From positions 1 to 34,568 of the IMG/VR virus record IMGVR_UViG_3300025649_000009: a stretch of DNA of 34,568 nt; one strand, given 5' to 3'. Source of the DNA: a virus. Positions within the stretch are counted from its first letter, which is position 1; every line of letters begins with the position of its first letter. The translations under genes were made by a program, and so were the position numbers. A model generated the notes under the pieces. It was not told the origin of the DNA and ran no database searches. It saw only the letters and a list, made by a program, of their open reading frames with translations. Positions 14,226 to 22,454 of the stretch are shown in pieces.

Positions 14226-15941
14226 TCAGGGGACATATTCGAAGTCGTATTTCCGGACCCAATCTGCCCGATCGTGGGACCATCCCATCTGTCCCGTCTG
14301 TTCAGTCGTCAGAACGGTCGGCTTCGTGATCGATCCGTATGATGCGGAACTCGTCCACGCATTACCCGTCACGTTCTCGTCGCTTCCTTCGTGCAAGAAA
14401 AATCCGTGAAACGGTTCGCCCTGTTCATCCCATCGGCCTTGAGCCTTCGCCTTCATGTAAAAGTCGATCGTGTAAGGGACTTGACCCTTCAGATCGAAGG
14501 CGGCGGGGGATGCTTCCCGAGTCCGTCCCCTGACGAACCATGCTGTCGGACTCAACTCGACGATCTCCGTGTACCGGAACGGAGCGGCATCCTCACTCGC
14601 CGAGATGACGAATGCTCCGCCGCTGTAATTGGCGATCGCATTCGCCCGAGTGTATCCCGTCGCAGAATAACTGTAAGCGTTATCAACTCCGGTCATGTTT
14701 CGCCATGACTCCGGCTCGACGAAGAACGATTGTTGATTGCGCCGACTCCATCTCATCGTTCGATTGAATAGTTCATAACCGATGTCGATCTGTTCCTTCC
14801 AAAGTCTTTCCGTGTTGTCCGAGTTCCTCGAGTAAACCGTTCCGCCTTGCCGCCAGTTCACTGCGACCGTATCTCCAAAGTTCACGCCTTCGCCGACAAT
14901 CTCCGCACTCTTGATTTCATACCACGGAAGAGTCAGTTGTGCGCTCGTCAATAGGTTCACGACTTCGACGGCTGGAACGACTTGTTGATTGAACTGCCCG
15001 ATCTCGAAGTTGACGGGGATCAGATACTTGTTCCCTCTCAACGTCACGACCAAAGGATCGACGAGTCCTTGCGGTCCGCCTTCCCTGAACTCGATCCACG
15101 GCAACTCAGCGTTCGGGAAGAACCAGTTGCTCGGAGCGTGTCCGATATAATTGAATCGCCACATCTCGGCGGCTGTCCAATACGACTCCGACAAAGTCGA
15201 GAACCAATTTGTGAGGACGTCAGGAACGGCGATCAGTTCGGCTTGTGCGTTCGTGACAAGACCGAACGGACTCGTGAGCGTGTCTTCAACCTTCGCAAGA
15301 TTCATGTCGGCGAGTCCGGAATAGTAGAGATGAGCGGGGAACGTAATTGAGGCGGGAAGCCACTTAGGCCAATTTGTTCCCGTGCCGTCATCGGTCCCGA
15401 GATAATCCTCGAAGTCTCCATCGGTCTCGAGATTTGTGACAGCCCAAAACGAGAGGGAGTCCCCAAAAGGAATGAACGATCGGAAGATGTATTCATACGG
15501 AAGATTCACTTCGCCGAAGACGCCGAAGAACGGAGACGACACGACCAAAGGGAACGCCGTCGACGTATTAGTGACGCCGCCTTGATCAACGTACTTGTAT
15601 GCCGCCGGAGCGATGAAGTTCGTGAATTGAACGGCGACGTCCTTTTGGACCGTCTGAGTGTAAATCGTTCCGGCGATGTCGACGGTCGAGGTCCATACTC
15701 CGGCATAACACCGGATGAGTTCGACCGGATACTCGTCCCACATCCGATTCGTCCCGACTCTTGTAAGGTTGCGCTCGGTGAATGCTCCCGAGAGTTTTTG
15801 ATACGGCTCCGCATCCTTGATGATCGTGTACCATGAGATCGGTCCGGCGTACTTGTTCGAGAGCGGAAGTTCTCCATCCCATCCTTGCCCGAACGATCGA
15901 GATGCGATGAGCATGAATAGAATGACGATTGCTCTCTTCAT
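14226..15941 (-). CDS. large exported tail-region protein, unknown
   Basis: The start at 15941 gives 571 residues beginning MKRAIVILFMLIASRSFGQ, a convincing signal peptide with cleavage near SFG. The mature part is rich in Trp, Tyr and Phe, with many Thr/Asn-rich strands, no Cys cluster and no repeats; segments such as AVNWRQGGTVYSRN and WFVRGRTREASPA suggest beta-rich domains. It begins just after the stop of the preceding gene, with no strong ribosome binding site. Position after two cytoplasmic-looking tail-tip genes suggests a tip or receptor-binding component; the signal peptide contradicts simple cytoplasmic assembly. Confidence 0.7.
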   Translation of the reverse strand: MKRAIVILFMLIASRSFGQGWDGELPLSNKYAGPISWYTIIKDAEPYQKLSGAFTERNLTRVGTNRMWDEYPVELIRCYAGVWTSTVDIAGTIYTQTVQKDVAVQFTNFIAPAAYKYVDQGGVTNTSTAFPLVVSSPFFGVFGEVNLPYEYIFRSFIPFGDSLSFWAVTNLETDGDFEDYLGTDDGTGTNWPKWLPASITFPAHLYYSGLADMNLAKVEDTLTSPFGLVTNAQAELIAVPDVLTNWFSTLSESYWTAAEMWRFNYIGHAPSNWFFPNAELPWIEFREGGPQGLVDPLVVTLRGNKYLIPVNFEIGQFNQQVVPAVEVVNLLTSAQLTLPWYEIKSAEIVGEGVNFGDTVAVNWRQGGTVYSRNSDNTERLWKEQIDIGYELFNRTMRWSRRNQQSFFVEPESWRNMTGVDNAYSYSATGYTRANAIANYSGGAFVISASEDAAPFRYTEIVELSPTAWFVRGRTREASPAAFDLKGQVPYTIDFYMKAKAQGRWDEQGEPFHGFFLHEGSDENVTGNAWTSSASYGSITKPTVLTTEQTGQMGWSHDRADWVRKYDFEYVP

Positions 15942-15943
15942 GA

Positions 15944-16471
15944 TCAACTGTGACTCCGTCCTACAATGTCGAAATGGAAGTCGCCGCCCATGTGAAAAAT
16001 CTCCGGCTCTCCGTAAATGCCGCCCTCGGCTTCGAACTTGTAAAGAGCGAGCCGGACATACGGGGTCTGACTGACGGGAAGTTCACTCATGATCTCGAAC
16101 GTGCCGAACGGCGCACCCCCCCGCTGATACTGAATGAGGACAAAGCAAGGATTCCCGTCGAGGACGAGAGGCTCGTCGTCCTCGGTTGCGTCGATGTGAT
16201 ATTCGACGTCCTCGATATAGAAAACATATCCTTCGTTCAGATTGATCGACGTTCCCTTCTCGTGCCATTCCCACCAGAAATGAAGGTTTCCGAGACTGAA
16301 GGCGGGGGAATCTTGCAACGTGACGAACGTCCCTGTCGGATCGTTTGTCGTGTCGAAGACTTGAGGATCGAAGAACAGATTGCCCGACGCTCGAGCGGCT
16401 CTCGCCATTGCATTATAGGACGAGGTGTCAATGTGCTTGTCGCCGACCGTCTGTTCTTTGATTAGGCTCAT
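15944..16471 (-). CDS. tail-tip region protein, unknown
   Basis: The 175-residue protein MSLIKEQTVGDKHIDTSSYN... has no signal peptide and starts by ATGA overlap with the upstream gene. A long beta-rich stretch (FVTLQDSPAFSL, LHFWWEWHEKG, EGYVFYIEDVEYHI) is followed by IMSELPVSQTPYVRLALYKF. The N-terminal 45 residues look like a helical attachment segment. It is probably a virion tail-tip or attachment protein by position; I do not recognise a family. Confidence 0.65.
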   Translation of the reverse strand: MSLIKEQTVGDKHIDTSSYNAMARAARASGNLFFDPQVFDTTNDPTGTFVTLQDSPAFSLGNLHFWWEWHEKGTSINLNEGYVFYIEDVEYHIDATEDDEPLVLDGNPCFVLIQYQRGGAPFGTFEIMSELPVSQTPYVRLALYKFEAEGGIYGEPEIFHMGGDFHFDIVGRSHS

Positions 16472-17316
16472 TCAAGCGCACCGTCACCGTCGACGGAACC
16501 CCCGTCGAGTGTGTCTCCGATTTCTCCGCCGAGTTCCCCGTTCGATCCTGACTCGTCCTCGAGCAAGACATTAAGATCGGCAAACTCATAAACGCCGTTG
16601 CCTAGTCCTGACGGAGAGTCGTTCACTCGATCCCATATCATACGATCGTTCCGGAAGATGAACTCGAAGCCGTCCTTCTGTGACGTGTTGATTCCGGTGA
16701 CGGTCCTGAATGCGAAGTGGTAAGTGACCTTCCATCGCTTGTCGCCGTCAGCGTTCCTGAACTCTTCGGCGGGAGCGGCGATAAACATCCATTGACCTTT
16801 TGCTCTCGGCGTGACGCCGTCGAAGTTCGACGGGAACGGAGCCTCATTCAGCTTGCCCGAATAGTCGATGATCTGATCGAGGTTCAACGTCGCAACGATC
16901 TTCGTCACTTTCAGAACTCCGGTGACGACACGGCGGAAGACGGGTTGATTTGCGTGAACGCTTTGTCCCTCTCCGTCGCCGTCGACCCAATACCATTTTG
17001 ACGGGTCTTTGATTGTGTAGAACTCTCCGCCGATGTCGAGCGATCGGGGAAGGTCTTGCGGCTCGGGATTCGTTTCGCTTCCGTCAGCGAGAGTGTCCGG
17101 ACCATAATTGACCGTCATCTTCCTGATCTGAGGACTTCCGCCGTAATAGTCCGTGTGTTTCTCAAGGACGATCAATCCGTCTTCGTCCGGATGCTCTGCG
17201 AACCATGCCGGAATCCGATCGGTTCCGTCCGACGTCTCAACGAAAACTCGTTGTGCGCTTGACTGTTGCCACGTCTTGTCGACCTTGTGACCTTCGACGA
17301 GTTCTGTCCATCCCAT
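16468..17316 (-). CDS. tail protein following the tape measure, unknown
   Basis: This 282-residue protein follows the tape measure by nine bases, the place where distal tail proteins are usually encoded. AAGGTGTAATT precedes the ATG. Strand-rich segments (QIRKMTVNYG, RSLDIGGEFYTIKD, WKVTYHFAFRTVTG) and a late acidic Gly-rich tail (DESGSNGELGGEIGD) are visible. The GINTSQKDGFEF and GKWxxxxxP-like pattern gives no sure family. A Dit-like or tail-hub role is inferred from order only. Confidence 0.65.
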   Translation of the reverse strand: MGWTELVEGHKVDKTWQQSSAQRVFVETSDGTDRIPAWFAEHPDEDGLIVLEKHTDYYGGSPQIRKMTVNYGPDTLADGSETNPEPQDLPRSLDIGGEFYTIKDPSKWYWVDGDGEGQSVHANQPVFRRVVTGVLKVTKIVATLNLDQIIDYSGKLNEAPFPSNFDGVTPRAKGQWMFIAAPAEEFRNADGDKRWKVTYHFAFRTVTGINTSQKDGFEFIFRNDRMIWDRVNDSPSGLGNGVYEFADLNVLLEDESGSNGELGGEIGDTLDGGSVDGDGALE

Positions 17317-17325
17317 AATTACACC

Positions 17326-19236
17326 TTATGCGAAGACGGCGGATCGCTTCGTGAGATCGACGATCTCTCCGAGTGATTCAATCATCGCTTTCCTTTGTTG
17401 TTCCGCTGTTCCTGAATCCTTTGTCAGAGCCGACACCGAGTCGGACGAAATCTTGACCTCTCCCGCATTCGTCGATCCGCCCGTTGCGGTTCCGGCGGCG
17501 ACGGATTTCGCTGATGCCGCAAATCCTTCCGAGGCGAACCGTTGCGCTGACTTGACAGCGTCGGCGAATCCAGTGAACGATCCTTTCGCTTTGTCGTTTG
17601 CCTTCTTCACCTTCTTCGCATTCGTCGTTTGTGCGTCGGTTGCCTGATTGGATGCGGCTTCGACGACGGCGGATGTCTCTTCGGCGACGGTTTGACTCTT
17701 CTCTTCCGACGCCCATCGTTCTTCAAACATCATTTGCGACGTCTTGTTCATGATCCCGATCTCTTTCTCCCACGCTTTTGAGAGCGACTTGAACTTCGGG
17801 ATTTGCCCCTTCGTGATGAAGTCGAACGCCGCCTTCGTGTTCGCAGAGAAGGTTTGAATGACGGCTCCCGCCGCTGTCATGCGTCCCATGATCTCATTGA
17901 CAACGACCATCACTCCGAACTTGAGGTCTTCCCAGTATTTGACGAGAGCGACGACAGCCGCTCCGACGCCGATAATGATCGGGATGATCGGGAGAAGCGT
18001 CGAGAATGCGGCGACTCCCGCCGCAATCAACGGAACGATCAAGCCGAGGATCAGGAGCAAGGGACCGATCGCCGCAACGATCGCCGCAATGATGACGACC
18101 GTCTTCTTCCCGCCGTCGCTGAGATTGTCGAACCATGTCGTGACGAAGGCGATCCCGTCGGCGAGTTTCCGGACAGCCGGAGCAAGAGCCTTCCCGATCT
18201 GAAGTCCCATGACAGAGAGAGCCGCCTTCGCCCGATCAAGAGCGAACCCGAGTCCCTTCATCTGTTCAGCGAGAGCGTCAGCCGTAGCACCCGCACGACC
18301 TTCCCTCGTTGCGATGACTGCAAGATCGCCCGCAAAGTCCGCTCCGCCATTTCTCGCAAGACCGAACGCCGCCTTCAATGCTCGGATGTTGATCCCGAGT
18401 TCGGTGAAACCGGAAGCCGCTCCGCCCGTCTTGTCGATCAAGAATTGCATCGCTCCGCCGAGACCTCGAGACTGAATGATATTCGCTCCGGTCCCCTCGG
18501 CAGTCGAGGCGAAGAGCGTCTCGAGTTCTTTCGTCGGCTTGATGAACGTCAACATGAGTCGATTGAGTGACGTGAATGCTTCCGTCGTCTTGATGCCGCC
18601 TCGAGTCAGCGTTGCCGCCGCCGCCGCAATCTCGTCGAAGTTGACCTTCGCCGCCGCACCCGTAGCCGTTGCCGCTCCCATGTTCTCGGCGAGTTCTCCA
18701 AACGTGAGGACACCTTTCTCGACCGTCTTGAACAGAACGTCGGAGACGTCTCCCGCTTCCGAGGCTTCGAGACCATACGCATTGAGAATGTTCGTGATCG
18801 CCTTCGCCGACGTTGCCGTGTCCGTGACTCCGGCTCGTCCGGCTTCCGTCGCCGCCCGAAGAACGTCGAGTCCGTCGGCTCCGACAATACTTGCGGAGTT
18901 GATATTGTAGAGAGCCTCGGCGAGATCGGTCGGCGGCTTTCCCATCTCTTTCGAGAGAGACATCACCGTCGACGACATTGCGGCGAGTTCCTTCTCGCTG
19001 ACTTTGGCGATGACGTTCACGTTCCTCATCGCATCGTCGAACTTCGCAAACGATCGGACGGACACAACACCGATCGCCGCAATCGGAGCCGTGAGTCCAA
19101 TGCTCATCCGTCGACCGACTTGCTTCATCTTCTTCGAGGCGGACTGAAGACGAGATTGAACGGTCGACATCTTCTTGTTGAAGTCGGCGATGTTCGCCGT
19201 GACTTGAACAAAGGCGTCAGCGATTTTCGTTGCCAT
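17326..19236 (-). CDS. tail tape measure protein, TP901-like
   Basis: The 636-residue protein has the typical N-terminal helical segment (ADFNKKMSTVQSRLQSASKKM), then the conserved PhageMin_Tail core (SFAKFDDAMRNVNVIAKVSEKE, LAEALYNINSASI, AITNILNAYG, TTEAFTSLNRLM), a glycine-rich ALNAL-like stretch, and hydrophobic segments at about 375-430 (VVIIAAIVAAIGPLLLILG). It sets tail length and is ejected with DNA; it is short, so the tail should be short for a siphovirus, on the order of 100 nm by the usual length rule. GAGGGTGTAAC precedes the ATG, two bases after the chaperone extension stop. Confidence 0.93.
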   Translation of the reverse strand: MATKIADAFVQVTANIADFNKKMSTVQSRLQSASKKMKQVGRRMSIGLTAPIAAIGVVSVRSFAKFDDAMRNVNVIAKVSEKELAAMSSTVMSLSKEMGKPPTDLAEALYNINSASIVGADGLDVLRAATEAGRAGVTDTATSAKAITNILNAYGLEASEAGDVSDVLFKTVEKGVLTFGELAENMGAATATGAAAKVNFDEIAAAAATLTRGGIKTTEAFTSLNRLMLTFIKPTKELETLFASTAEGTGANIIQSRGLGGAMQFLIDKTGGAASGFTELGINIRALKAAFGLARNGGADFAGDLAVIATREGRAGATADALAEQMKGLGFALDRAKAALSVMGLQIGKALAPAVRKLADGIAFVTTWFDNLSDGGKKTVVIIAAIVAAIGPLLLILGLIVPLIAAGVAAFSTLLPIIPIIIGVGAAVVALVKYWEDLKFGVMVVVNEIMGRMTAAGAVIQTFSANTKAAFDFITKGQIPKFKSLSKAWEKEIGIMNKTSQMMFEERWASEEKSQTVAEETSAVVEAASNQATDAQTTNAKKVKKANDKAKGSFTGFADAVKSAQRFASEGFAASAKSVAAGTATGGSTNAGEVKISSDSVSALTKDSGTAEQQRKAMIESLGEIVDLTKRSAVFA

Positions 19237-19237
19237 G

Positions 19238-19932
19238 TTACACCCTCAACTCGTCCAGTTTGAACTTGTCTCGTCCGGTTCTCTTCTGTGCGGTTCGCAA
19301 TGCTTGAGCGAGCTTGTCATTGTCATTCGTTCCCCTCGGCTCCGTTGACAGTTCGTCCAAATAGCAAAGCACTTGCGGGATCGTCAGCTTCGACACTCGA
19401 TCCGGACCCCATCCGAAGGCGATCGCAAAATTCGAATACACCTTCGCCCAATCGATCGAGATCAAGTCTTGACGTGAGTCACCCGCTCCGCTTTTTTTTC
19501 GGACGGTTCCTCGTCTTCCCCGATCGGCTCGTCGCTGATGCCGCAAAGAAACGAGATCATCGCCGAGAACTTCTCGAGGTTCTCGACGTCGATGAGATCG
19601 GTGATCTCTTCCGGAGTCACGTCCGGCTGATCCTTCTTCGCCGCCTCGAAGACGATGTGTCTGATCCCTGCGATCGTCGACATCTTCGACTGACTGAGTT
19701 CCTGAAGTTCCGCACCCGTCGGGAGATCAGACGTCGTCTTTCGAAGATAGTCGATCCGCTCCGGACCCGAGAGACCTTCGGCAACCTTGTGCATCTGCCC
19801 GACCTTGTCCGAGATGACAAGAGACTCCATTGCCGCAAAGAGCGACTCGAGTCCGAGACGCCGGAGCTTCAATGTCCGAGAGCCGACCTCAACTTCGATC
19901 GGAGTGTTTGCGAGTTCGTTCGCATTCGTCAT
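19238..19932 (-). CDS. tail assembly chaperone G-T fusion made by -1 frameshift
   Basis: Slipping back one base at the eight adenines at 19492-19499 joins the first 147 residues of the chaperone to an 84-residue extension starting SGAGDSRQDLISIDWAKVYS and ending DELRV, total 231. The extension has no good start of its own, is clearly protein-like (FAIAFGWGPDRVSKLT), and ends two bases before the tape measure. This is the standard arrangement of the gpG/gpGT chaperones, where the T part recruits tail tube subunits to the tape measure. Confidence 0.85.
19462..19932 (-). CDS. tail assembly chaperone, unshifted form
   Basis: The 156-residue protein has a beta-rich start (TPIEVEVGSRTLKLRRLG) and an all-helical rest, and terminates shortly after the slippery A-run with KKAERVTHVKT. 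It lies between the tail tube and tape measure genes, and its frame-shifted product is annotated separately. It should coat the tape measure during tail assembly and be absent from the mature virion. Confidence 0.88.
   Translation of the reverse strand: MTNANELANTPIEVEVGSRTLKLRRLGLESLFAAMESLVISDKVGQMHKVAEGLSGPERIDYLRKTTSDLPTGAELQELSQSKMSTIAGIRHIVFEAAKKDQPDVTPEEITDLIDVENLEKFSAMISFLCGISDEPIGEDEEPSEKKAERVTHVKT
19492..19499 (-). promoter_or_regulatory. -1 frameshift slippery site (A-run)
   Basis: The minus strand reads GAA AAA AAA GCG in the chaperone frame. Eight consecutive adenines give A-AAA-AAA, which allows both tRNAs to re-pair after a one-base slip. The unshifted frame stops 30 bases further on. 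Confidence 0.85.
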
Positions 19933-19936
19933 ATTT

Positions 19937-20308
19937 TTAGCTTACCACTCCCGTCGTGATTTCCCCCGTGAAATTAAAGTCTGCCGTGAACTCAACGAGA
20001 TCATCGACAGGGACAGCGACACCGACCGAGACGAGGATTCCGTCCCCGCTGATCTGAGGCGCACCCGCTCCGCCGCAATCCAGTTCGAGCGATACTTCTT
20101 CGCCCTGTACCGGAATAGTTTTGCCCTTTGCCGTGAGCGATCCGGTCCCGCTCTTGAGACCGATGATGAACTCTCTCCATCCGTCCGAAGCAAACGATGT
20201 CGCATCCAGAGGATCGGCGACGAGGGTTGCATTCCACTCACTTACTTCGGTGACACCCGTGACACCTGTCACGGCTCCGTTTTTTCCTGCAAGACTCAGC
20301 GTTGCCAT
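19937..20308 (-). CDS. major tail tube protein
   Basis: The 123-residue protein MATLSLAGKNGAVTG... is small, beta-rich and neutral, with the segments VSEWNATLVADPLDATSFASDGW and FTADFNFTGEITTG typical of the short family of siphovirus tail tube subunits. It lies between the tail terminator and the chaperone, where this gene is expected. GAAGGGAG precedes the ATG. It forms the inner tube around the tape measure. Confidence 0.8.
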   Translation of the reverse strand: MATLSLAGKNGAVTGVTGVTEVSEWNATLVADPLDATSFASDGWREFIIGLKSGTGSLTAKGKTIPVQGEEVSLELDCGGAGAPQISGDGILVSVGVAVPVDDLVEFTADFNFTGEITTGVVS

Positions 20309-20332
20309 TGTCTCGACTCCCTTCTTTTGTGT

Positions 20333-20749
20333 TTACATCTTGACCATGTATTCGATTCGATCGACATGACCGTTCGTTTCTTCATCTCGATCCGGAATGA
20401 CATTCACCCTCTCGAAGAGGATGACGTTGATTCCGGTGACTGTCAACTTGACATCGTCAAAGTATTTAGTGATCAGCCTCGTCAGATTGGCGACGACCTC
20501 GATCGACGTGCTTCCGCTCCATGCGTCGAACTGAATCCGAAGAGTCTCGATCGTCGGATCACCCCCGAGCGAATAGTTCGGGATGTTGTCGATGATCATG
20601 TACGTCGCTCGGGGAAGTCCCGCATCGTGCGGAGCGATGCGATTCCAGAGTCCGCCTGAGAACGCCGTTCGCAGTTCAAGCGTTGCGGGAGTGACATTCC
20701 AATACTTGACGATCGCAAGCCTCAACTCTGTCAAGTTCAATTCGCTCAT
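20333..20749 (-). CDS. tail terminator protein
   Basis: Starting at 20749 (MSELNLTELRLAIVKYW) with ATGA overlap, the 138-residue protein has an N-terminal helix, a beta core (ATYMIIDNIPNYSLGG, TLRIQFDAWSGS), a helix VANLTRLITKYFDDV and a final strand set. This fits the DUF3168/tail-terminator group, which caps the tail tube and links it to the head. The open frame continues upstream but inside two other genes, so the shorter start is preferred. Confidence 0.75.
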   Translation of the reverse strand: MSELNLTELRLAIVKYWNVTPATLELRTAFSGGLWNRIAPHDAGLPRATYMIIDNIPNYSLGGDPTIETLRIQFDAWSGSTSIEVVANLTRLITKYFDDVKLTVTGINVILFERVNVIPDRDEETNGHVDRIEYMVKM

Positions 20750-21147
20750 AATGCTCCGCCCCTGAGTCCTGTGATGAGAACCGCAATCGTCTCGTCGTAT
20801 GAGATGCGGAGATATGGTCTCGCCTTGTGTTGTGATGTCCCGAGTTCCAAATACCACGGATACGAATGCGCCTGATCCGATCTCGGAGCGATCGAGCTTC
20901 CGACTTTCTGCCGGATGTATGATCTCGAGAGTCGCTCTTGTTCCGTCGAGATGCTTTGCCGAAGACGTCCGGTCTGGACTGACGGATATGTTCCGGCGAA
21001 CACATACGGACCGGAGATGTGACGCTTGATCACGCCTTCGCAAGTCAGTCCCCAAACCATGAGAGAGGCGGAGACGTGACGAGCGATCTTCTCTTTGAAG
21101 GCTTCCCCGTACCATTGGAAGCGCATTCCTGTTTTTAGATTTGGCAT
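20746..21147 (-). CDS. HK97 gp10-like neck protein
   Basis: The 133-residue protein shows GVIKRHISGPYVF, TGRLRQSIST and the late YLELGTSQHKARPYLRISYDE, the GTSxxxARPFL motif of the HK97 gp10/tail-completion family. It joins head and tail at the neck. It follows the head closure gene with a gap of three bases. Confidence 0.88.
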   Translation of the reverse strand: MPNLKTGMRFQWYGEAFKEKIARHVSASLMVWGLTCEGVIKRHISGPYVFAGTYPSVQTGRLRQSISTEQERLSRSYIRQKVGSSIAPRSDQAHSYPWYLELGTSQHKARPYLRISYDETIAVLITGLRGGAL

Positions 21148-21150
21148 CCG

Positions 21151-21492
21151 TCAAGTCCTCAACGTGACATCGATCTGAAGAAAGTCGCCGACTTCGTGAG
21201 GATCGTTCGGGAACGTGATGTCGAACTCCCGTGATCCAATCTTGATAAAGTTCTTTTGCGAGACGAGAACGATCGGGGTTCCGCCGTGCGTCGTTTGGCA
21301 ATAGATTCGGTGAGTCGTTTCCTCTCCCTGTTTCCCGAGAATGTTTCGTTCGTATCCCGTCTTCGCCCTGATCCGACAAGGGACGTCCGAGAAGACGGTC
21401 GTCTCTGTCTGAGTCCACGACGCCGACGTGTCAGCCGCATTGACATACGCAAGGATCGTCATCGTCGTGTTGTACCAGTTCGAAATATCCAT
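21151..21492 (-). CDS. head closure / head-tail joining protein
   Basis: The 113-residue protein is beta-rich with a DVPCRIRAKTGYER segment and HRIYCQTTHGGTPIVL and a KIGSREFDITFPND...VGDFLQIDV end, which is the pattern of the SPP1 gp16-like head-tail joining family. It overlaps the previous connector stop by one base (TGATG). Confidence 0.82.
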   Translation of the reverse strand: MDISNWYNTTMTILAYVNAADTSASWTQTETTVFSDVPCRIRAKTGYERNILGKQGEETTHRIYCQTTHGGTPIVLVSQKNFIKIGSREFDITFPNDPHEVGDFLQIDVTLRT

Positions 21493-22106
21493 CAGAACAC
21501 ATACAGCTTTCGTCTTCGATACTTGTTGAGGACCGCTTCCGTCTGAGGTGGAACGGCGACACCCGAGCCGACCGACGATCCGATGACGGCGTCGGAGTAT
21601 GTCTTCGCCGCATCAGCGAGACGTTCAGACTTGAGCGCACCCGATCCCGATTCACGAGCGACGAACTTGAAGGCGACGAGGTCGATGCAAGCCTGAGAGA
21701 GATCGGCGGGAATGTTTCCGGATTCGTACCCCGCACGGTATTCGATCTTAATCGACTTGAGTCCTTCGGAGAATGTCGACCCATCCAGTTTGACGAGTCC
21801 CTCTCGATCGTAGAACACGAAGTCAGCCGAGGCGACTTCCGTCCCTGAACCGAACGCACGTTCCGGATCGTCGTACAAAGACGTCACGGAGATGATCGGA
21901 TATTGATTGAGCAAGAGAACGCCGTTGTTGTACTTGACGCCGTCGTATTGCTCGGCGTAGTCCGTAGCCTCGAACACCCTGTCGCAATAGCCTTCGATGA
22001 ACGACGACATCCGATTGATCAGATTTGTCAAGAGAGCGTCGTGTGTCGTGTCAGCCGTCGGGATGCCGAGAAACTCTTTCACGTCTGCGAGTGTTGTCAA
22101 CGCCAT
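21492..22106 (-). CDS. head-tail connector, gp6-like
   Basis: The N-terminus TTLADVKEFLGIPTADTTHDALLTNLINRMSSFIEGYCDR is the classical front of the gp6/gp15-like connector family, followed by a beta-rich middle (PIISVTSLYDD) and a helical end. 204 residues. It forms the ring below the portal. Its gene lies directly after the 86-residue gene and before the head closure gene. Confidence 0.87.
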   Translation of the reverse strand: MALTTLADVKEFLGIPTADTTHDALLTNLINRMSSFIEGYCDRVFEATDYAEQYDGVKYNNGVLLLNQYPIISVTSLYDDPERAFGSGTEVASADFVFYDREGLVKLDGSTFSEGLKSIKIEYRAGYESGNIPADLSQACIDLVAFKFVARESGSGALKSERLADAAKTYSDAVIGSSVGSGVAVPPQTEAVLNKYRRRKLYVF

Positions 22107-22115
22107 GATTCACAC

Positions 22116-22376
22116 TCACTTTCCGGATGATTTCTTCTTCGACTTCTTCTCCGGCTTCGGTTCCTCTTTCGGCTCTTCGACCGGAGTCTCTTCCGGAGTC
22201 TCGACCGTCGGCTCTTCGACCGGAGCGACGACGACTTCGAATCCCCTCGAGATCAACGCATCACGAGTCGACTCAAATCGACATTCGACTTCACCGTTTT
22301 TGACGACGACGACTTCACGATATGTCGGAAGCGTGAAGGAATGTTTCTTTCCGCCCTGTTGTATCAGCTTGATCAT
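22116..22376 (-). CDS. small head-region protein with Pro/Glu/Lys-rich tail
   Basis: Residues 1-50 form a short beta-rich domain (HSFTLPTYREVVVVKNGEVECRF); residues 50-86 are a disordered run of PVEEP-type repeats ending in KKSKKKSSGK. GGGAGACAGGCAAG precedes the ATG. Placed between capsid and connector genes, it may be a minor head or DNA-contacting protein. I do not recognise a family. Confidence 0.65.
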   Translation of the reverse strand: MIKLIQQGGKKHSFTLPTYREVVVVKNGEVECRFESTRDALISRGFEVVVAPVEEPTVETPEETPVEEPKEEPKPEKKSKKKSSGK

Positions 22377-22406
22377 CTTGCCTGTCTCCCGCTGTAATTT
22401 CGAGAA

Positions 22407-22435
22407 GGGGGACGGGACTTGTGATCCCGCCCCCC
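22407..22435 (-). terminator. strong hairpin after the major capsid gene
   Basis: On the minus strand an 11-base stem GGGGGGCGGGA/TCCCGTCCCCC (one G-T pair) with a seven-base loop is followed by TTCTCG, a weak T-run. It lies 20 bases after the capsid stop. It is probably a partial terminator or transcript stabiliser, lowering expression of later genes relative to capsid. Confidence 0.7.
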
Positions 22436-22454
22436 GTGACTGTCTCGTTCGTGT

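Noticed and set aside
20333-21418. A long 361-codon frame over the neck genes
   Set aside because: The first two thirds are a shadow of the head closure and gp10-like genes. The real gene is the 138-residue tail terminator starting at 20749.
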